Positions 24,096 to 36,905 of a stretch of 64,000 nt of DNA are shown here, piece after piece (position 1 is the stretch's first letter; the number at the start of each line of letters is the position of its first letter). The stretch comes from Pseudothermotoga elfii DSM 9442 = NBRC 107921 (GTDB taxonomy: Bacteria > Thermotogota > Thermotogae > Thermotogales > DSM-5069), in the NCBI RefSeq assembly GCF_000504085.1, contig NC_022792.1, positions 2,012,001-2,076,000 on the forward strand, given 5' to 3'. Under the pieces are notes generated by a model. That model saw nothing but the letters and a program-made list of their open reading frames with translations, did not search any database and was not told where the DNA came from. Position numbers and translations under genes: made by a program.

Positions 24096-25604
24096 ATGAA
24101 GAAATATCTTGTGCTGTTATTTGTTTTGCTTGTTATTGCCGTGTTTTCCGCTGAATTCATTGTAGTTGGTACCACAGACAAGATTCGAACACTTGATCCT
24201 GCCAATTGTTATGATTATTTTTCCAGCAACATTCTTCAAAATATCCTGGCTGGCCCTGTAGACTACAAATTAGGAACAGCCGAAATCATACCGTGGTTGT
24301 TTGAAAACTGGAGTGTTTCTGATGATGGACTTACTTACATTTTTTCCATTAAAAAAGGAGCAATGTTTGAGGACGGCACACCAATTGATGCAGAAGTATT
24401 CAAATGGTCATGGGAACGCGTATTAAGGTTGAATGGGGATCCGGCGTTCTTGCTGAGTGATGTCATTGATAAAATTGAGGTTGTTGACCAGCACACGTTG
24501 AAAGTGAAACTTAAATACAAATTCTCGGCTTTTGTTTCAGTGCTTGGTTACACTGTCGCATTTCCGGTCAATCCAAAAGTAACTCCGGAGAATCAATTTT
24601 TTGATGAAGCCCCGTTAGCTTCAGGACCTTACAGGATCACAGAATGGCAAAGAGACGTCAGAATCGTTCTTGAAGCCAATCCAAAATATTTCGGACCTGC
24701 TCCAAAGACTCCAAAAATAATCATCCAATTTTTTGAAAACTCCGCACAGTTGAGGATGGCTCTTGAAACAGGGCAAATAGATGTCGCATACAGGCACATG
24801 GATCCAAGAGATATTCTCGATCTGAAAAACATGGAATCACAGCTCGGAATAAAGGTCTATTTAGGAACAAGCCCTCAGATTCGTTACTTAGTTATAAATG
24901 TTAAACAGCAACCATTTGACAATGTCTATGTGCGACAAGCGTTATCCTATGCCGTTGATAGAGATGTGATTACAAAAACAGTCTTCTCTGATCTGGCAAA
25001 ACCTCTATATTCCATGATCCCAATGGGATGGTGGAGCCATATTGATGCAATGCCAAAGCGTGACGTGAATATGGCAGTTGAGCTGCTGAAAAAAGCAGGT
25101 TATTCTTCTTCAAAGCCCTTGCAGATCGATTTGTGGTATACGCCTTCTCATTACGGTTCTACAGAGGCTGATGTCGCGCAACTTTTGAAAAGATCTTTCG
25201 AAGAAACAAAAGCGATAAAAGTAAATATCAAATATGCCGAATGGTCAACGTATGTCGAATATTTCTTGAATGGAACAATGGGATTATTCCTGCTTGGATG
25301 GTACCCGGATTATCTCGACCCGGACGATTACGTATGGCCATTCCTGAGTGAAAGCGGAGCCAAGTCGCTCGGTAGTTTTTACAGCAACATGGAAGTTGAG
25401 AATTTGATGATGCAAGCACGTGGTATTGAATCCGTTGAAGAAAGATCGAAACTTTATGAGCAAGTTCAAAAATCCTTAGCCCAGGATGTCCCATACATAC
25501 CTCTCTGGCAAGGTTTTGCAGATTGTGAAGCAAAAGCCAATATATCTGGCATAATCCTTGAACCTACACAAATATTCAGATATTATGTACTTGAGAAAAA
25601 GTAA
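24096..25604 (+). CDS. ABC transporter substrate-binding protein, family 5 (peptide/oligosaccharide)
   Basis: 502 residues. Signal peptide MKKYLVLLFVLLVIAVFSA ends in a type I site (FSA/EF) with no lipobox Cys, as is common for Thermotogae periplasmic proteins. The mature part has the SBP_bac_5 pattern: RTLDPANCYD, WLFENWSVSDDGLTYIFSIKKGAMFEDGTP, ASGPYRITEWQ and RQALSYAVDRD. In this phylum such proteins bind peptides or short sugar chains; specificity cannot be read here. First gene of the operon with two permeases and two ATPases; a terminator follows it. Confidence 0.9.
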   Translation: MKKYLVLLFVLLVIAVFSAEFIVVGTTDKIRTLDPANCYDYFSSNILQNILAGPVDYKLGTAEIIPWLFENWSVSDDGLTYIFSIKKGAMFEDGTPIDAEVFKWSWERVLRLNGDPAFLLSDVIDKIEVVDQHTLKVKLKYKFSAFVSVLGYTVAFPVNPKVTPENQFFDEAPLASGPYRITEWQRDVRIVLEANPKYFGPAPKTPKIIIQFFENSAQLRMALETGQIDVAYRHMDPRDILDLKNMESQLGIKVYLGTSPQIRYLVINVKQQPFDNVYVRQALSYAVDRDVITKTVFSDLAKPLYSMIPMGWWSHIDAMPKRDVNMAVELLKKAGYSSSKPLQIDLWYTPSHYGSTEADVAQLLKRSFEETKAIKVNIKYAEWSTYVEYFLNGTMGLFLLGWYPDYLDPDDYVWPFLSESGAKSLGSFYSNMEVENLMMQARGIESVEERSKLYEQVQKSLAQDVPYIPLWQGFADCEAKANISGIILEPTQIFRYYVLEKK

Positions 25605-25621
25605 TTAATTTTTTTATCTAT

Positions 25622-25648
25622 AAAGCCCGCCTGTGCGCGGGCTTTTTT
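25622..25648 (+). terminator. Intrinsic terminator between binding-protein and permease genes
   Basis: AAAGCCCGC-CTGTGC-GCGGGCTTT followed by T residues. It lies 17 bases after the binding-protein stop and just before the permease start. Probably partial, giving more binding protein than membrane components. Confidence 0.85.
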
Positions 25649-25671
25649 GCAGAACTTGCGGGGTGATAATC

Positions 25672-26679
25672 TTGTCATTGAAGAGCTATATAATAACAAG
25701 GATAATTCTTGCCCTTCCAATGATTTTCATTTTGCTCGCTGTTATATTTTTCATCCTTCGGATCATACCTGGAGATCCTGTGCTCGCTATCCTGGGAGGT
25801 AAAGCTCCCATTGAAGTTATCCAGCAAAAGCGCCATGAGTTAGGTTTAGATAAACCTGTGTTAATTCAATTCTTTGACTACATTAAAGGAATTATGACTG
25901 GTAACCTTGGTACATCCACACTTACTAACAGACCTGTTTTCGAAGAGCTTAAAGATCGTTTTCCAGCAACTCTGGAACTGACTATTTTTTCTTTCTTGAT
26001 AGCCCTAATAATTGGGTTATTCTGGGGAGCAGAAAGTGCGTGGAGAAAAGATGAAGGATTGGACATTGTAGCAAGGGTTTATTCATTATTACTGTACGCA
26101 ATACCTGTTTTCTGGTTTGGTTTGATCTTACAATTAGTGTTTGCTTCATATTTACGATGGCTTCCTGTGGGTGGAAGAATCCCTGCTTCAGCTGAATTTA
26201 AAATTGTCACAGGACTTTATGTTCTGGACGCTATTCTCTCGAAAGACTGGCATGGATTGATCGATGTCTTTCGTTATTTAGCACTACCAAGTATAACACT
26301 TGGTATGGTTATCTCAAGCGTATTTTTACGAATGGTCCGCAACAACACCGTCTTGATGTTATCCAAAGATTTTGTAAAAGCTGCCAGAGCGAGGGGCTTA
26401 AGAAAAAAGATAGTTCTTTATGGACATGCTGTGAGAAATGCCTTTGTCCCGATATTCACAATAATGGGTATGGAATTCGCCATATTGCTCGCGGGTGCTA
26501 TTCTAACAGAAACGACTTTCTCCTGGCCGGGCATAGGTAGCTACTTAGTTATGAAAATACGTTATAGAGATTTCCCTGCAATTCAGGGCACTATAGTCTT
26601 TTTCGCATTATTCATAGTGATAATAAGCATAATCATAGATATAGTGAATGCCTTGGTAGACCCAAGAGTCCGGTACTAA
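25672..26679 (+). CDS. ABC transporter permease, DppB/OppB type
   Basis: About 335 residues, six membrane helices. The N-terminus (RIILALPMIFILLAVIFFILRIIPGDP) is typical of DppB-like permeases. The coupling loop KDFVKAARARGLRKKIVLYGHAVRNAFVP is the EAA motif that contacts the ATPases, and the C-terminus (VNALVDPRVRY) is conserved. The start is probably TTG 25672, with GGGGTGAT upstream; the longer frame starts inside the terminator. Forms the membrane channel with the next gene. Confidence 0.9.
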   Translation: MSLKSYIITRIILALPMIFILLAVIFFILRIIPGDPVLAILGGKAPIEVIQQKRHELGLDKPVLIQFFDYIKGIMTGNLGTSTLTNRPVFEELKDRFPATLELTIFSFLIALIIGLFWGAESAWRKDEGLDIVARVYSLLLYAIPVFWFGLILQLVFASYLRWLPVGGRIPASAEFKIVTGLYVLDAILSKDWHGLIDVFRYLALPSITLGMVISSVFLRMVRNNTVLMLSKDFVKAARARGLRKKIVLYGHAVRNAFVPIFTIMGMEFAILLAGAILTETTFSWPGIGSYLVMKIRYRDFPAIQGTIVFFALFIVIISIIIDIVNALVDPRVRY

Positions 26680-26690
26680 GGGGTGGTTAG

Positions 26691-27569
26691 GTGGCCAAGA
26701 ACAGAGGTTTTATGAGCGAAAAGATAGGGGAATTCATGAGAGATTTGACAGGTTCTGGAACCGGCAGATTGACAATCATTGGTTCCTCCATTTTGATTTT
26801 TTTCATCATTTTAGCTGCCTTCGCGCCATACATAGCACCATATGATCCGACAGAAAAGGTCGGTCTGTCTCTTGAACCACCTTCGAAACAATTCTGGTTT
26901 GGAACGGATAATTTAGGGAGAGATATACTTAGCAGGGTCATATATGGAGCAAGAATAGCTCTAAGTATCTCTTTTATGGGAGTTGCGATAGCATTCGCCA
27001 TAGGTGTACCATTGGGATTGATCTCTGGATATCTCGGTGGATGGATTGACAGGATTTTAACTTTAATAATGGATGCGATGTATATTTTCCCCGGACTGGT
27101 TCTTGCCATAGCTATTGCAGCCGTTCTGGGACCAGGAGTGGTAAACATATCACTTTCAATCGCCGTTGTTTACGCCCCCACATATTTTAGAATCATTAGA
27201 AACCAGGTAGCATCAATCAAAAACGAGCTTTACGTAGAAGCTGCCAGGGCTCTTGGCGCTAAAAATTGGGAAATACTTATAAGGTACATCTTTCCAAATG
27301 TCCTGCCATCTGTTGTTGTCGTTCTATCGATGAATCTCGCAGACGCACTTATGACAGAGGCAGGCCTGTCTTTTCTTGGACTTGGTATAGCTCCTCCGAC
27401 TCCGGACTGGGGATTTGATCTGAGCAGTGGACAGAGATTTGTTCTGAGCAGAGCCTGGTGGGGAATAATGTTCCCGGGACTTGCAATTGTTTTAGCAGCT
27501 CTCGGTTTTTCTATGTTCAGCGAGGGGATCAACGAGCTGCTAAATCCAACAATTCGCGAGAGAAGGTGA
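26691..27569 (+). CDS. ABC transporter permease, DppC/OppC type
   Basis: 292 residues. FAPYIAPYDPTEKV, FGTDNLGRDILSRVIYGARIALSI and the EAA loop VEAARALGAKNWEILIRYIFPNVLP are diagnostic of DppC. LSFLGLGIAPPTPDWG follows. The start is a GTG with AGGGGTGG upstream, 11 bases after the DppB-type stop. Partner of the preceding permease. Confidence 0.92.
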   Translation: MAKNRGFMSEKIGEFMRDLTGSGTGRLTIIGSSILIFFIILAAFAPYIAPYDPTEKVGLSLEPPSKQFWFGTDNLGRDILSRVIYGARIALSISFMGVAIAFAIGVPLGLISGYLGGWIDRILTLIMDAMYIFPGLVLAIAIAAVLGPGVVNISLSIAVVYAPTYFRIIRNQVASIKNELYVEAARALGAKNWEILIRYIFPNVLPSVVVVLSMNLADALMTEAGLSFLGLGIAPPTPDWGFDLSSGQRFVLSRAWWGIMFPGLAIVLAALGFSMFSEGINELLNPTIRERR

Positions 27570-27574
27570 TAAAC

Positions 27575-28540
27575 ATGGATTGCAGCGAAGATAAAATAGT
27601 CTTGAAAGCTGAAAGCCTTAAAATACATTATCACACCCAGAAAGGATATGTCAGAGCTGTTGATGGTATAGATCTTGTGTTAAAAAAGGGTGAAACCATA
27701 GGTATTGTTGGAGAATCCGGATGTGGGAAATCAACTTTTGGTCAGGGCATACTGAAACTACTGCCTGCGAAAACAAAATATGAAGGCAAATTATCGGTTG
27801 GAAAAATTGACATAATTCCCTTAAACGAGAAAGAAATGAAAAAAGTGCGTGGAAAAGTCGTGGGAATGATTTTCCAAGATCCAATGACATCTCTGAATCC
27901 AATAATAAAAGTTGAAAAATTATTCTACGAAACACTCCGAGAACACGAACCGGGTATATCTTTTGATGTGGCTCGAGAAAGAGCTGCTCGAATCTTGGAA
28001 AAAGTTGGTATTGAACCGGAAAGAATGAGAGAGTACCCATTTCAATTCAGTGGAGGAATGCGCCAGAGAGTCATGATAGCACTCGCACTCGTTTTGAATC
28101 CAGATATAGTAATCGCTGACGAACCAACAACATCACTTGATGTAATTGTTCAAGCACAAATTCTGGAGCTCTTAGATGAACTCAGAAGAAGCTATGACAC
28201 TTCTGTCATATTGATTACACATGATCTCGGTGTGGTTGCTCAAATGGCCGATAAAATAGCTGTCATGTATGCCGGACAGATGGTAGAACAGAATGTCAAG
28301 AACAAAATTTATTATGAACCCAAACACCCATACACAAAATTACTTTTGAAAAGTATTCCAAACACCAACCCAGAAGATCTTCAGCTCAATTTCATTCCTG
28401 GATCACCTCCCTCTTTGCTGAACGTGCCAGAAAGATGCCGATTCACCAGTAGATGTCCATTCAGAATGGACATTTGCGAAAAAGAACCGCCTGTTTTTGA
28501 TGTGGACGGAGGACAAGTCAAATGCTGGTTGTATCGCTAA
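27575..28540 (+). CDS. ABC transporter ATP-binding protein, DppD/OppD type
   Basis: About 321 residues. Walker A GESGCGKST, Q-loop FQDPMTSLNP, signature FSGGMRQR, Walker B VIADEPTTSLD, and the switch His in LITHDLG. The C-terminal oligopeptide-transporter extension has the four-Cys pattern (CRFTSRCPFRMDIC and KCW) that may bind a metal or Fe-S cluster in this family. ATG at 27575 with GAGAAGGTGAT upstream. Hydrolyses ATP as a heterodimer with the next protein. Confidence 0.93.
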   Translation: MDCSEDKIVLKAESLKIHYHTQKGYVRAVDGIDLVLKKGETIGIVGESGCGKSTFGQGILKLLPAKTKYEGKLSVGKIDIIPLNEKEMKKVRGKVVGMIFQDPMTSLNPIIKVEKLFYETLREHEPGISFDVARERAARILEKVGIEPERMREYPFQFSGGMRQRVMIALALVLNPDIVIADEPTTSLDVIVQAQILELLDELRRSYDTSVILITHDLGVVAQMADKIAVMYAGQMVEQNVKNKIYYEPKHPYTKLLLKSIPNTNPEDLQLNFIPGSPPSLLNVPERCRFTSRCPFRMDICEKEPPVFDVDGGQVKCWLYR

Positions 28541-28552
28541 GGAGTGAGGAAA

Positions 28553-29542
28553 ATGAGCTTACTTCGTGTTTCAAACCTGAAAAAATACTTTGCTGTTAAA
28601 AGAAGCGCGGGAGAAATATTAATGAGAGTTCCGCAAAAATTTGTCAAAGCTGTCGATGGTGTTTCTTTTGAGATAAACGAGGGAGAGACTTTCGGATTAG
28701 TAGGGGAATCAGGAAGCGGAAAAACCACAACAGGCAGGCTTGTTCTCAGGTTGATAGAACCAACTGAGGGAACTATAGAATTTGACGGGGTTGATATCAC
28801 CAGATTGAGTAACAATGAGATGAGATCCTTCAGAAGGAAAATGCAGGTAATCTTTCAGGACCCTATGGCTGCCCTGAACCCCTATATGAAAATAGGGGAT
28901 GCCGTGAAACACGGTCTGGAAATACACAACATTGGAAAAAGCGAGCAAGAAAGAAGGAATATGGTTCTTGAGATGCTCGAAAAAGTCAATCTTCAACCGG
29001 AAATTTATCCTCGTTATCCCCATGAACTTTCCGGTGGTCAGAGGCAACGTGTAGTGATAGCCCGAGCACTGATTTTAAAGCCGAAATTTGTTGTTGCCGA
29101 TGAGGCGCTGGCCATGCTCGATGTCTCTGTAAGGTCACAACTTCTAAAACTCCTTCTTGATTTGAAAAAAGAAATGAACCTGACCTTTTTGTTTATAACT
29201 CACGATCTTGCAACTACCAAATACATCTGCAATAAAATAGGGGTAATGTACCTTGGAAAATTTGTTGAAATAGGTACATATAATCACATCTACAAATCTC
29301 CCATGCATCCGTACACTAAAGCTCTGATATCGGCTATTCCAGAGCCAGATCCAGATATCATGAGCTCAAAAAAAAGATTTATCCCTGAAGGAGAAGTTCC
29401 AAATCCAATCAATCCACCAAAAGGATGTCGATTTCATCCAAGATGTCCTTTTTCAATGAGCATCTGTGGTTCAGTTGAGCCTGAACTTGTTAAAATGGAA
29501 GATGGTAGAATTATTGCGTGCCACCTTTACAAATCTAATTAG
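28553..29542 (+). CDS. ABC transporter ATP-binding protein, DppF/OppF type
   Basis: About 329 residues. Walker A GESGSGKTT, FQDPMAALNPYM, signature LSGGQRQR, Walker B VVADEALAMLDVSV, H-loop FITHDLA. The D-loop region reads EALAMLD where EPVSALD is usual. It keeps the C-terminal Cys-rich extension (CRFHPRCPFSMSIC). ATG at 28553 with AAGGAGTGAGG upstream; 12 bases after the previous stop. Completes the transporter. Confidence 0.92.
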   Translation: MSLLRVSNLKKYFAVKRSAGEILMRVPQKFVKAVDGVSFEINEGETFGLVGESGSGKTTTGRLVLRLIEPTEGTIEFDGVDITRLSNNEMRSFRRKMQVIFQDPMAALNPYMKIGDAVKHGLEIHNIGKSEQERRNMVLEMLEKVNLQPEIYPRYPHELSGGQRQRVVIARALILKPKFVVADEALAMLDVSVRSQLLKLLLDLKKEMNLTFLFITHDLATTKYICNKIGVMYLGKFVEIGTYNHIYKSPMHPYTKALISAIPEPDPDIMSSKKRFIPEGEVPNPINPPKGCRFHPRCPFSMSICGSVEPELVKMEDGRIIACHLYKSN

Positions 29543-29555
29543 GAGGAAGAAGATC

Positions 29556-29759
29556 ATGAAATATTCACTGAGAGTCCCGGATATTTCGTGTCAGCACTGT
29601 AAAATGAGAATTTCGAAAGTATTCGATGACATCGGATTGAAGGAGTATGAGATCAGCATTGAAAAGAAAACTGTTATTGTTGATACTGAAGATATCAAAA
29701 CAGTCTTGAGCAAAATGGAAGAAATAGGATATCCCGTGGAAAGTTATGAAGCACTTTAA
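29556..29759 (+). CDS. Heavy-metal-associated (HMA) domain protein, CopZ-like
   Basis: 67 residues with the HMA fold: first strand YSLRVPDISC, CxxC motif in DISCQHCKMR, then IEKKTVIVDTED and a final helix. Usual members begin MxCxxC; here the motif is SCQHC, so Cu(I) or another soft metal can still be bound. AGGAGGAAG precedes the ATG, 13 bases after the ABC ATPase gene, so it may be read from that operon, which is an unexpected neighbour for a metallochaperone. Confidence 0.85.
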   Translation: MKYSLRVPDISCQHCKMRISKVFDDIGLKEYEISIEKKTVIVDTEDIKTVLSKMEEIGYPVESYEAL

Positions 29760-29904
29760 CCAGAGACAAAAATTTTCCACTTTTATAAGTGAATAATGAA
29801 TATCGTTTGCTCTCAGCACATAATGTCACAACTTAACACTAAGAGAACGGATAATTTGTACGTCTGTTCACAGTAAGAATATAAATGTGGCAAAAATAAA
29901 ATTA

Positions 29905-30210
29905 GCCATATGTTAATATAACAGCTCTTTGAGCGTGGAAAATCTGACAGCAGAAGCTACTTTGACTGTGAAAACCTCTTCTATAAGCAATGATAGTTTA
30001 TGATTCCCCGCCGGGAAAACCCATGATTTTCAAACATGAGACGAAAGGCAGGATAGATACCTGATAAAAATAGGAAAAGAGAGTATACTAAGAAATAGCT
30101 TGGATATCCAAGCTGTAGGAGTGGACCATTCCGATCTTAAACCTGCGGAGAGGCGAAAGTTTTTATAAAGCAGGAAGCCCACTTTTTTAGAAATGGGGGG
30201 AGGTCACAGA
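29905..30210 (+). mobile_element. Relic of an IS200/IS605-family element: TnpB 3' tail and omegaRNA-like region
   Basis: The stretch between the HMA gene and 5S rRNA is not coding. Its right part resembles omegaRNA scaffolds at tnpB 3' ends as I remember them: a perfect 18-base palindrome at 30097-30114, then GTAGGAGTGGACC, CCTGCGGAGAGGCGAAAG and AAGCAGGAAGCCC (30166-30180 region). This is followed by an imperfect hairpin CCCACTTT...AAATGGG (30178-30198), as in IS605 right ends. Around 29923-30003 a short frame ending in TGA could be the last 25 codons of tnpB, with a frameshift near VNITAL (29912). The rest of tnpB and any tnpA are absent. Base content is AT-rich. Confidence 0.45.
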
Positions 30211-30218
30211 TAGCAATA

Positions 30219-30250
30219 CAAAAAAGAGGCTGCTTCAAAGCAGCCTCTTT
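30219..30250 (-). terminator. rRNA operon terminator
   Basis: On the minus strand AAAGAGGCTGCTT and AAGCAGCCTCTTT form a 12-13 bp stem with a very short loop, followed by TTTTTTG. It begins five bases after the 3' end of 5S rRNA. Confidence 0.92.
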
Positions 30251-30254
30251 AAAT

Positions 30255-30374
30255 CCCCGGGCACTACCTACTCTCACATGGAGTCGCCTCCATACTACCA
30301 TCGGCCCAGAGCGGCTTAACGGCCGGGTTCGGAATGGGACCGGGTGTTTCCCGCTCTGGTATCTGCACCCGAGG
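30255..30374 (-). rRNA. rrf: 5S ribosomal RNA
   Basis: About 120 nt. The ends pair as helix I (CCTCGGGTGC with GTGCCCGGGG). Inside, CCCATTCCGAACCCGG is the conserved loop B/helix III region, and GATGGTAGTATGG matches loop E/helix IV. Last RNA of the operon, directly before the terminator. Ends are estimated from the helix. Confidence 0.93.
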
Positions 30375-30380
30375 AAACCT

Positions 30381-30409
30381 GAAGGATCACTGGAAACTGC
30401 ATAGGAAGC
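30381..30409 (-). other. 23S processing stem, 3' side
   Basis: This segment pairs with 33411-33439 across the whole 23S gene; GCTTCCTATGCAGTTT and its complement are nearly perfect over about 28 bases with a few mismatches. It is the expected RNase III substrate that frees pre-23S rRNA. Confidence 0.75.
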
Positions 30410-30414
30410 TGTAA

Positions 30415-33405
<2,991 letters not shown>

Positions 33406-33410
33406 TTTTC

Positions 33411-33439
33411 GCTTCCTATGCAGTTTTCAATGACCCTTC
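33411..33439 (-). other. 23S processing stem, 5' side
   Basis: Partner of 30381-30409; the two form the long helix that brackets pre-23S rRNA. It sits four bases from the encoded CCA of tRNA-Ala. Confidence 0.75.
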
Positions 33440-33442
33440 CAT

Positions 33443-33518
33443 TGGTGGAGACGAGGGGATTCGAACCCCTGACTTCCTGCTTGCAAAGCAGGCGCTCTCC
33501 CAGCTGAGCTACGTCCCC
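33443..33518 (-). tRNA. tRNA-Ala (anticodon TGC)
   Basis: 76 nt with encoded CCA. Acceptor GGGGACG pairs with CGTCTCC; the anticodon stem-loop reads CTGCTTTGCAAGCAG with anticodon TGC. T-loop GTTCGAATCC is canonical. Located in the 16S-23S spacer. Confidence 0.97.
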
Positions 33519-33523
33519 GCCCA

Positions 33524-33600
33524 TGGTGGGCTCGGGAGGATTCGAACCTCCGACCTCACGCTTATCAGGCGTGCGCTCTCACCAACTGAGCTACGAGCCC
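33524..33600 (-). tRNA. tRNA-Ile (anticodon GAT)
   Basis: 77 nt with encoded CCA. Acceptor GGGCTCG pairs with CGAGCCC; anticodon loop CTGATAA with anticodon GAT. Five bases separate it from tRNA-Ala, the usual Ile-Ala order in bacterial rRNA spacers. Confidence 0.97.
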
Positions 33601-33613
33601 GCTTGAGCCACTC

Positions 33614-33633
33614 AAATATGGATAGCAGTCCCG
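33614..33633 (-). other. 16S processing stem, 3' side
   Basis: This 20-base segment is complementary, with one mismatch, to 35250-35269 upstream of the 16S gene (core GGACTGCTATCCA). The pair brackets 16S rRNA and is the expected RNase III site. Confidence 0.8.
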
Positions 33634-33644
33634 ATTTCTCCCTA

Positions 33645-35200
<1,556 letters not shown>

Positions 35201-35249
35201 ACTTATAGTGAAGGTTTTGATTCCTGACTTTCAATTATATTTCGATTGG

Positions 35250-35269
35250 CGGGACTGCTATCCACATTT
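35250..35269 (-). other. 16S processing stem, 5' side
   Basis: Partner of 33614-33633 (19 of 20 bases complementary). Upstream of it the leader also holds two small hairpins (CCAGG/CCTGG at about 35277-35298; GGTCTT/AAGACC at about 35298-35312). Confidence 0.8.
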
Positions 35270-35376
35270 CAATGACCCAGGGACACAATACTCCTGGTCT
35301 TAACAAGACCTTTTCTACTTCTATTCAATTCGTAAGACCCATCATTTTCATCATCTTATTCGAGCGACCGGATATC

Positions 35377-35405
35377 ATAGTATCACTTAGTCAACACAGT
35401 GTCAA
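35377..35405 (-). promoter_or_regulatory. rRNA operon promoter
   Basis: Minus strand TTGACA (35405-35400), a 17-base spacer and TACTAT (35382-35377): close to sigma-70 consensus. The predicted start near 35370 gives a leader of about 170 bases before mature 16S. It begins immediately downstream of the livF stop. The 240 bases between livF and 16S contain only this promoter, the leader hairpins and the processing stem. Confidence 0.8.
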
Positions 35406-35440
35406 GTTACGAAAAAGTAAACACCGCACAAATTTTAAAT

Positions 35441-36145
35441 TCAGCCTCCAAGATAAGCATACTTCACCTTTTCATTGTTCAAAAGCTCTTTCCCGTTACC
35501 GTGCAAAACTATCCTGCCAGTTTCAACAACATATGCATAATCCGCTATATTAAGCGCTGCATAAGCATTCTGTTCAATTAAAAGTATTGTTTTACCCTCT
35601 TTGTGTATTTTTTGGATTATCTCAAAGAGCTCTTCGACTATTATCGGCGCCAGTCCCAGGGATGGTTCATCAAGCATCAACAAATCCGGTTTACTCATCA
35701 ACGCTCTTCCAATAGCAAGCATCTGTTGTTCACCGCCTGATAATGTTCCACCTTTCTGATCAACTCTCTCTTTAAGTCTTGGAAACAAAGAGAAAACGAA
35801 TTCCATATCTTCTTTTATGCCATTTTTATCCGATCTCTGATAAGCTCCTATCAGTAAATTTTCATATACGGTAAGATTCGGAAAAATTCGCCGGCCTTCC
35901 GGAACCATCGTAATTCTTCTGGAAACAATCTGATTTGTCGGTTTGTTTGTAATATCTTCGTCATTGAATAAAATCTTCCCGGATCTGATCTTCACAAGAC
36001 CGCAGATGGCTTTCAGAGTTGTCGTTTTTCCTGCACCATTTGAACCAATCAAGGCAACTATACTACCTCGGTCCACACGAAAAGAAATACCTTTGAGTGC
36101 TTTTATTGCACCATAATTTACGCAAAGATCATTAACCACGAGCAT
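35441..36145 (-). CDS. livF: Branched-chain amino acid ABC transporter, ATPase LivF
   Basis: About 234 residues. Walker A GSNGAGKTT, LivF-specific PEGRRIFPNLTVYENL, signature LSGGEQQML, Walker B LLMLDEPSLGLAP, H-loop replaced by LLIEQNA as usual for LivF. ATG at 36145 with GGAAGTGG upstream, inside the end of livG. Last gene of the liv operon; the rrn promoter follows its stop with no terminator seen. Confidence 0.93.
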   Translation of the reverse strand: MLVVNDLCVNYGAIKALKGISFRVDRGSIVALIGSNGAGKTTTLKAICGLVKIRSGKILFNDEDITNKPTNQIVSRRITMVPEGRRIFPNLTVYENLLIGAYQRSDKNGIKEDMEFVFSLFPRLKERVDQKGGTLSGGEQQMLAIGRALMSKPDLLMLDEPSLGLAPIIVEELFEIIQKIHKEGKTILLIEQNAYAALNIADYAYVVETGRIVLHGNGKELLNNEKVKYAYLGG

Positions 36146-36902
36146 AAGCACCACTTCCCAAATAAGCTTTTATAACTTCCGGGTTATTCTGAATTTCCAG
36201 GGGTGTTCCGCGAGCAATAATGTTTCCATGATCAAGAACAGTTATTTCTTCGCAAATTCCCATGACTACTTTCATGTCATGTTCTATTAGAAGAATTGTC
36301 AGATCAAATTCATTGCGTATTCTGACAATAAATTTCATCAGGTCTAATGTTTCTTCCGGGTTCATGCCTGCAGCAGGTTCGTCAAGCAAAAGTAATTCGG
36401 GTCTTGTAGCAAGCGCGCGAGCTATCTCTAATTTTCTCTGGTGACCATAAGGCAAGGAACTTGCACGTTCATTCCTTAATTCATACAACCCAACAGCTTC
36501 CAGTAACTTCAAGGATTCTTCCGTTATAGATTTTTCCTGTTTTGAATAACCGGGAAGGTCAAACACAGCAGATAATATTGATGCCTTTAACCTGAAATGG
36601 CATGCAACCCTCACATTATCAAGAACGGTCATTCTGTAGAAGAGTTTTATGTTTTGAAAAGTTCTCGCCACCCCAAGTGACGTTATTCTGTGAGGTTTTT
36701 CCCCAGTGATTTCACGATCTTTAAAGTAAACTCTGCCATTTTCTGGTCTATAAACACCAGTAATAATATTGAAAATAGTCGTTTTTCCCGCACCATTAGG
36801 TCCTATAAGGCCAGCAAGTTTCCCCTTTTCAATATTAATTGATACATCATTAACGGCTATCAATCCACCAAATTTTTTTGTCACGTGATCTAATTTCAGC
36901 AT
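36132..36902 (-). CDS. livG: Branched-chain amino acid ABC transporter, ATPase LivG
   Basis: 256 residues. Walker A GPNGAGKTT, GVARTFQNIKLF (LivG signature), LPYGHQRKLEIARAL signature region, Walker B LLLDEPAAGMNPEE, and LIEHDM. Pairs with LivF to drive uptake of Leu, Ile and Val. Three bases separate it from livM. Confidence 0.93.
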   Translation of the reverse strand: MLKLDHVTKKFGGLIAVNDVSINIEKGKLAGLIGPNGAGKTTIFNIITGVYRPENGRVYFKDREITGEKPHRITSLGVARTFQNIKLFYRMTVLDNVRVACHFRLKASILSAVFDLPGYSKQEKSITEESLKLLEAVGLYELRNERASSLPYGHQRKLEIARALATRPELLLLDEPAAGMNPEETLDLMKFIVRIRNEFDLTILLIEHDMKVVMGICEEITVLDHGNIIARGTPLEIQNNPEVIKAYLGSGAYARG

Positions 36903-36905
36903 AAT

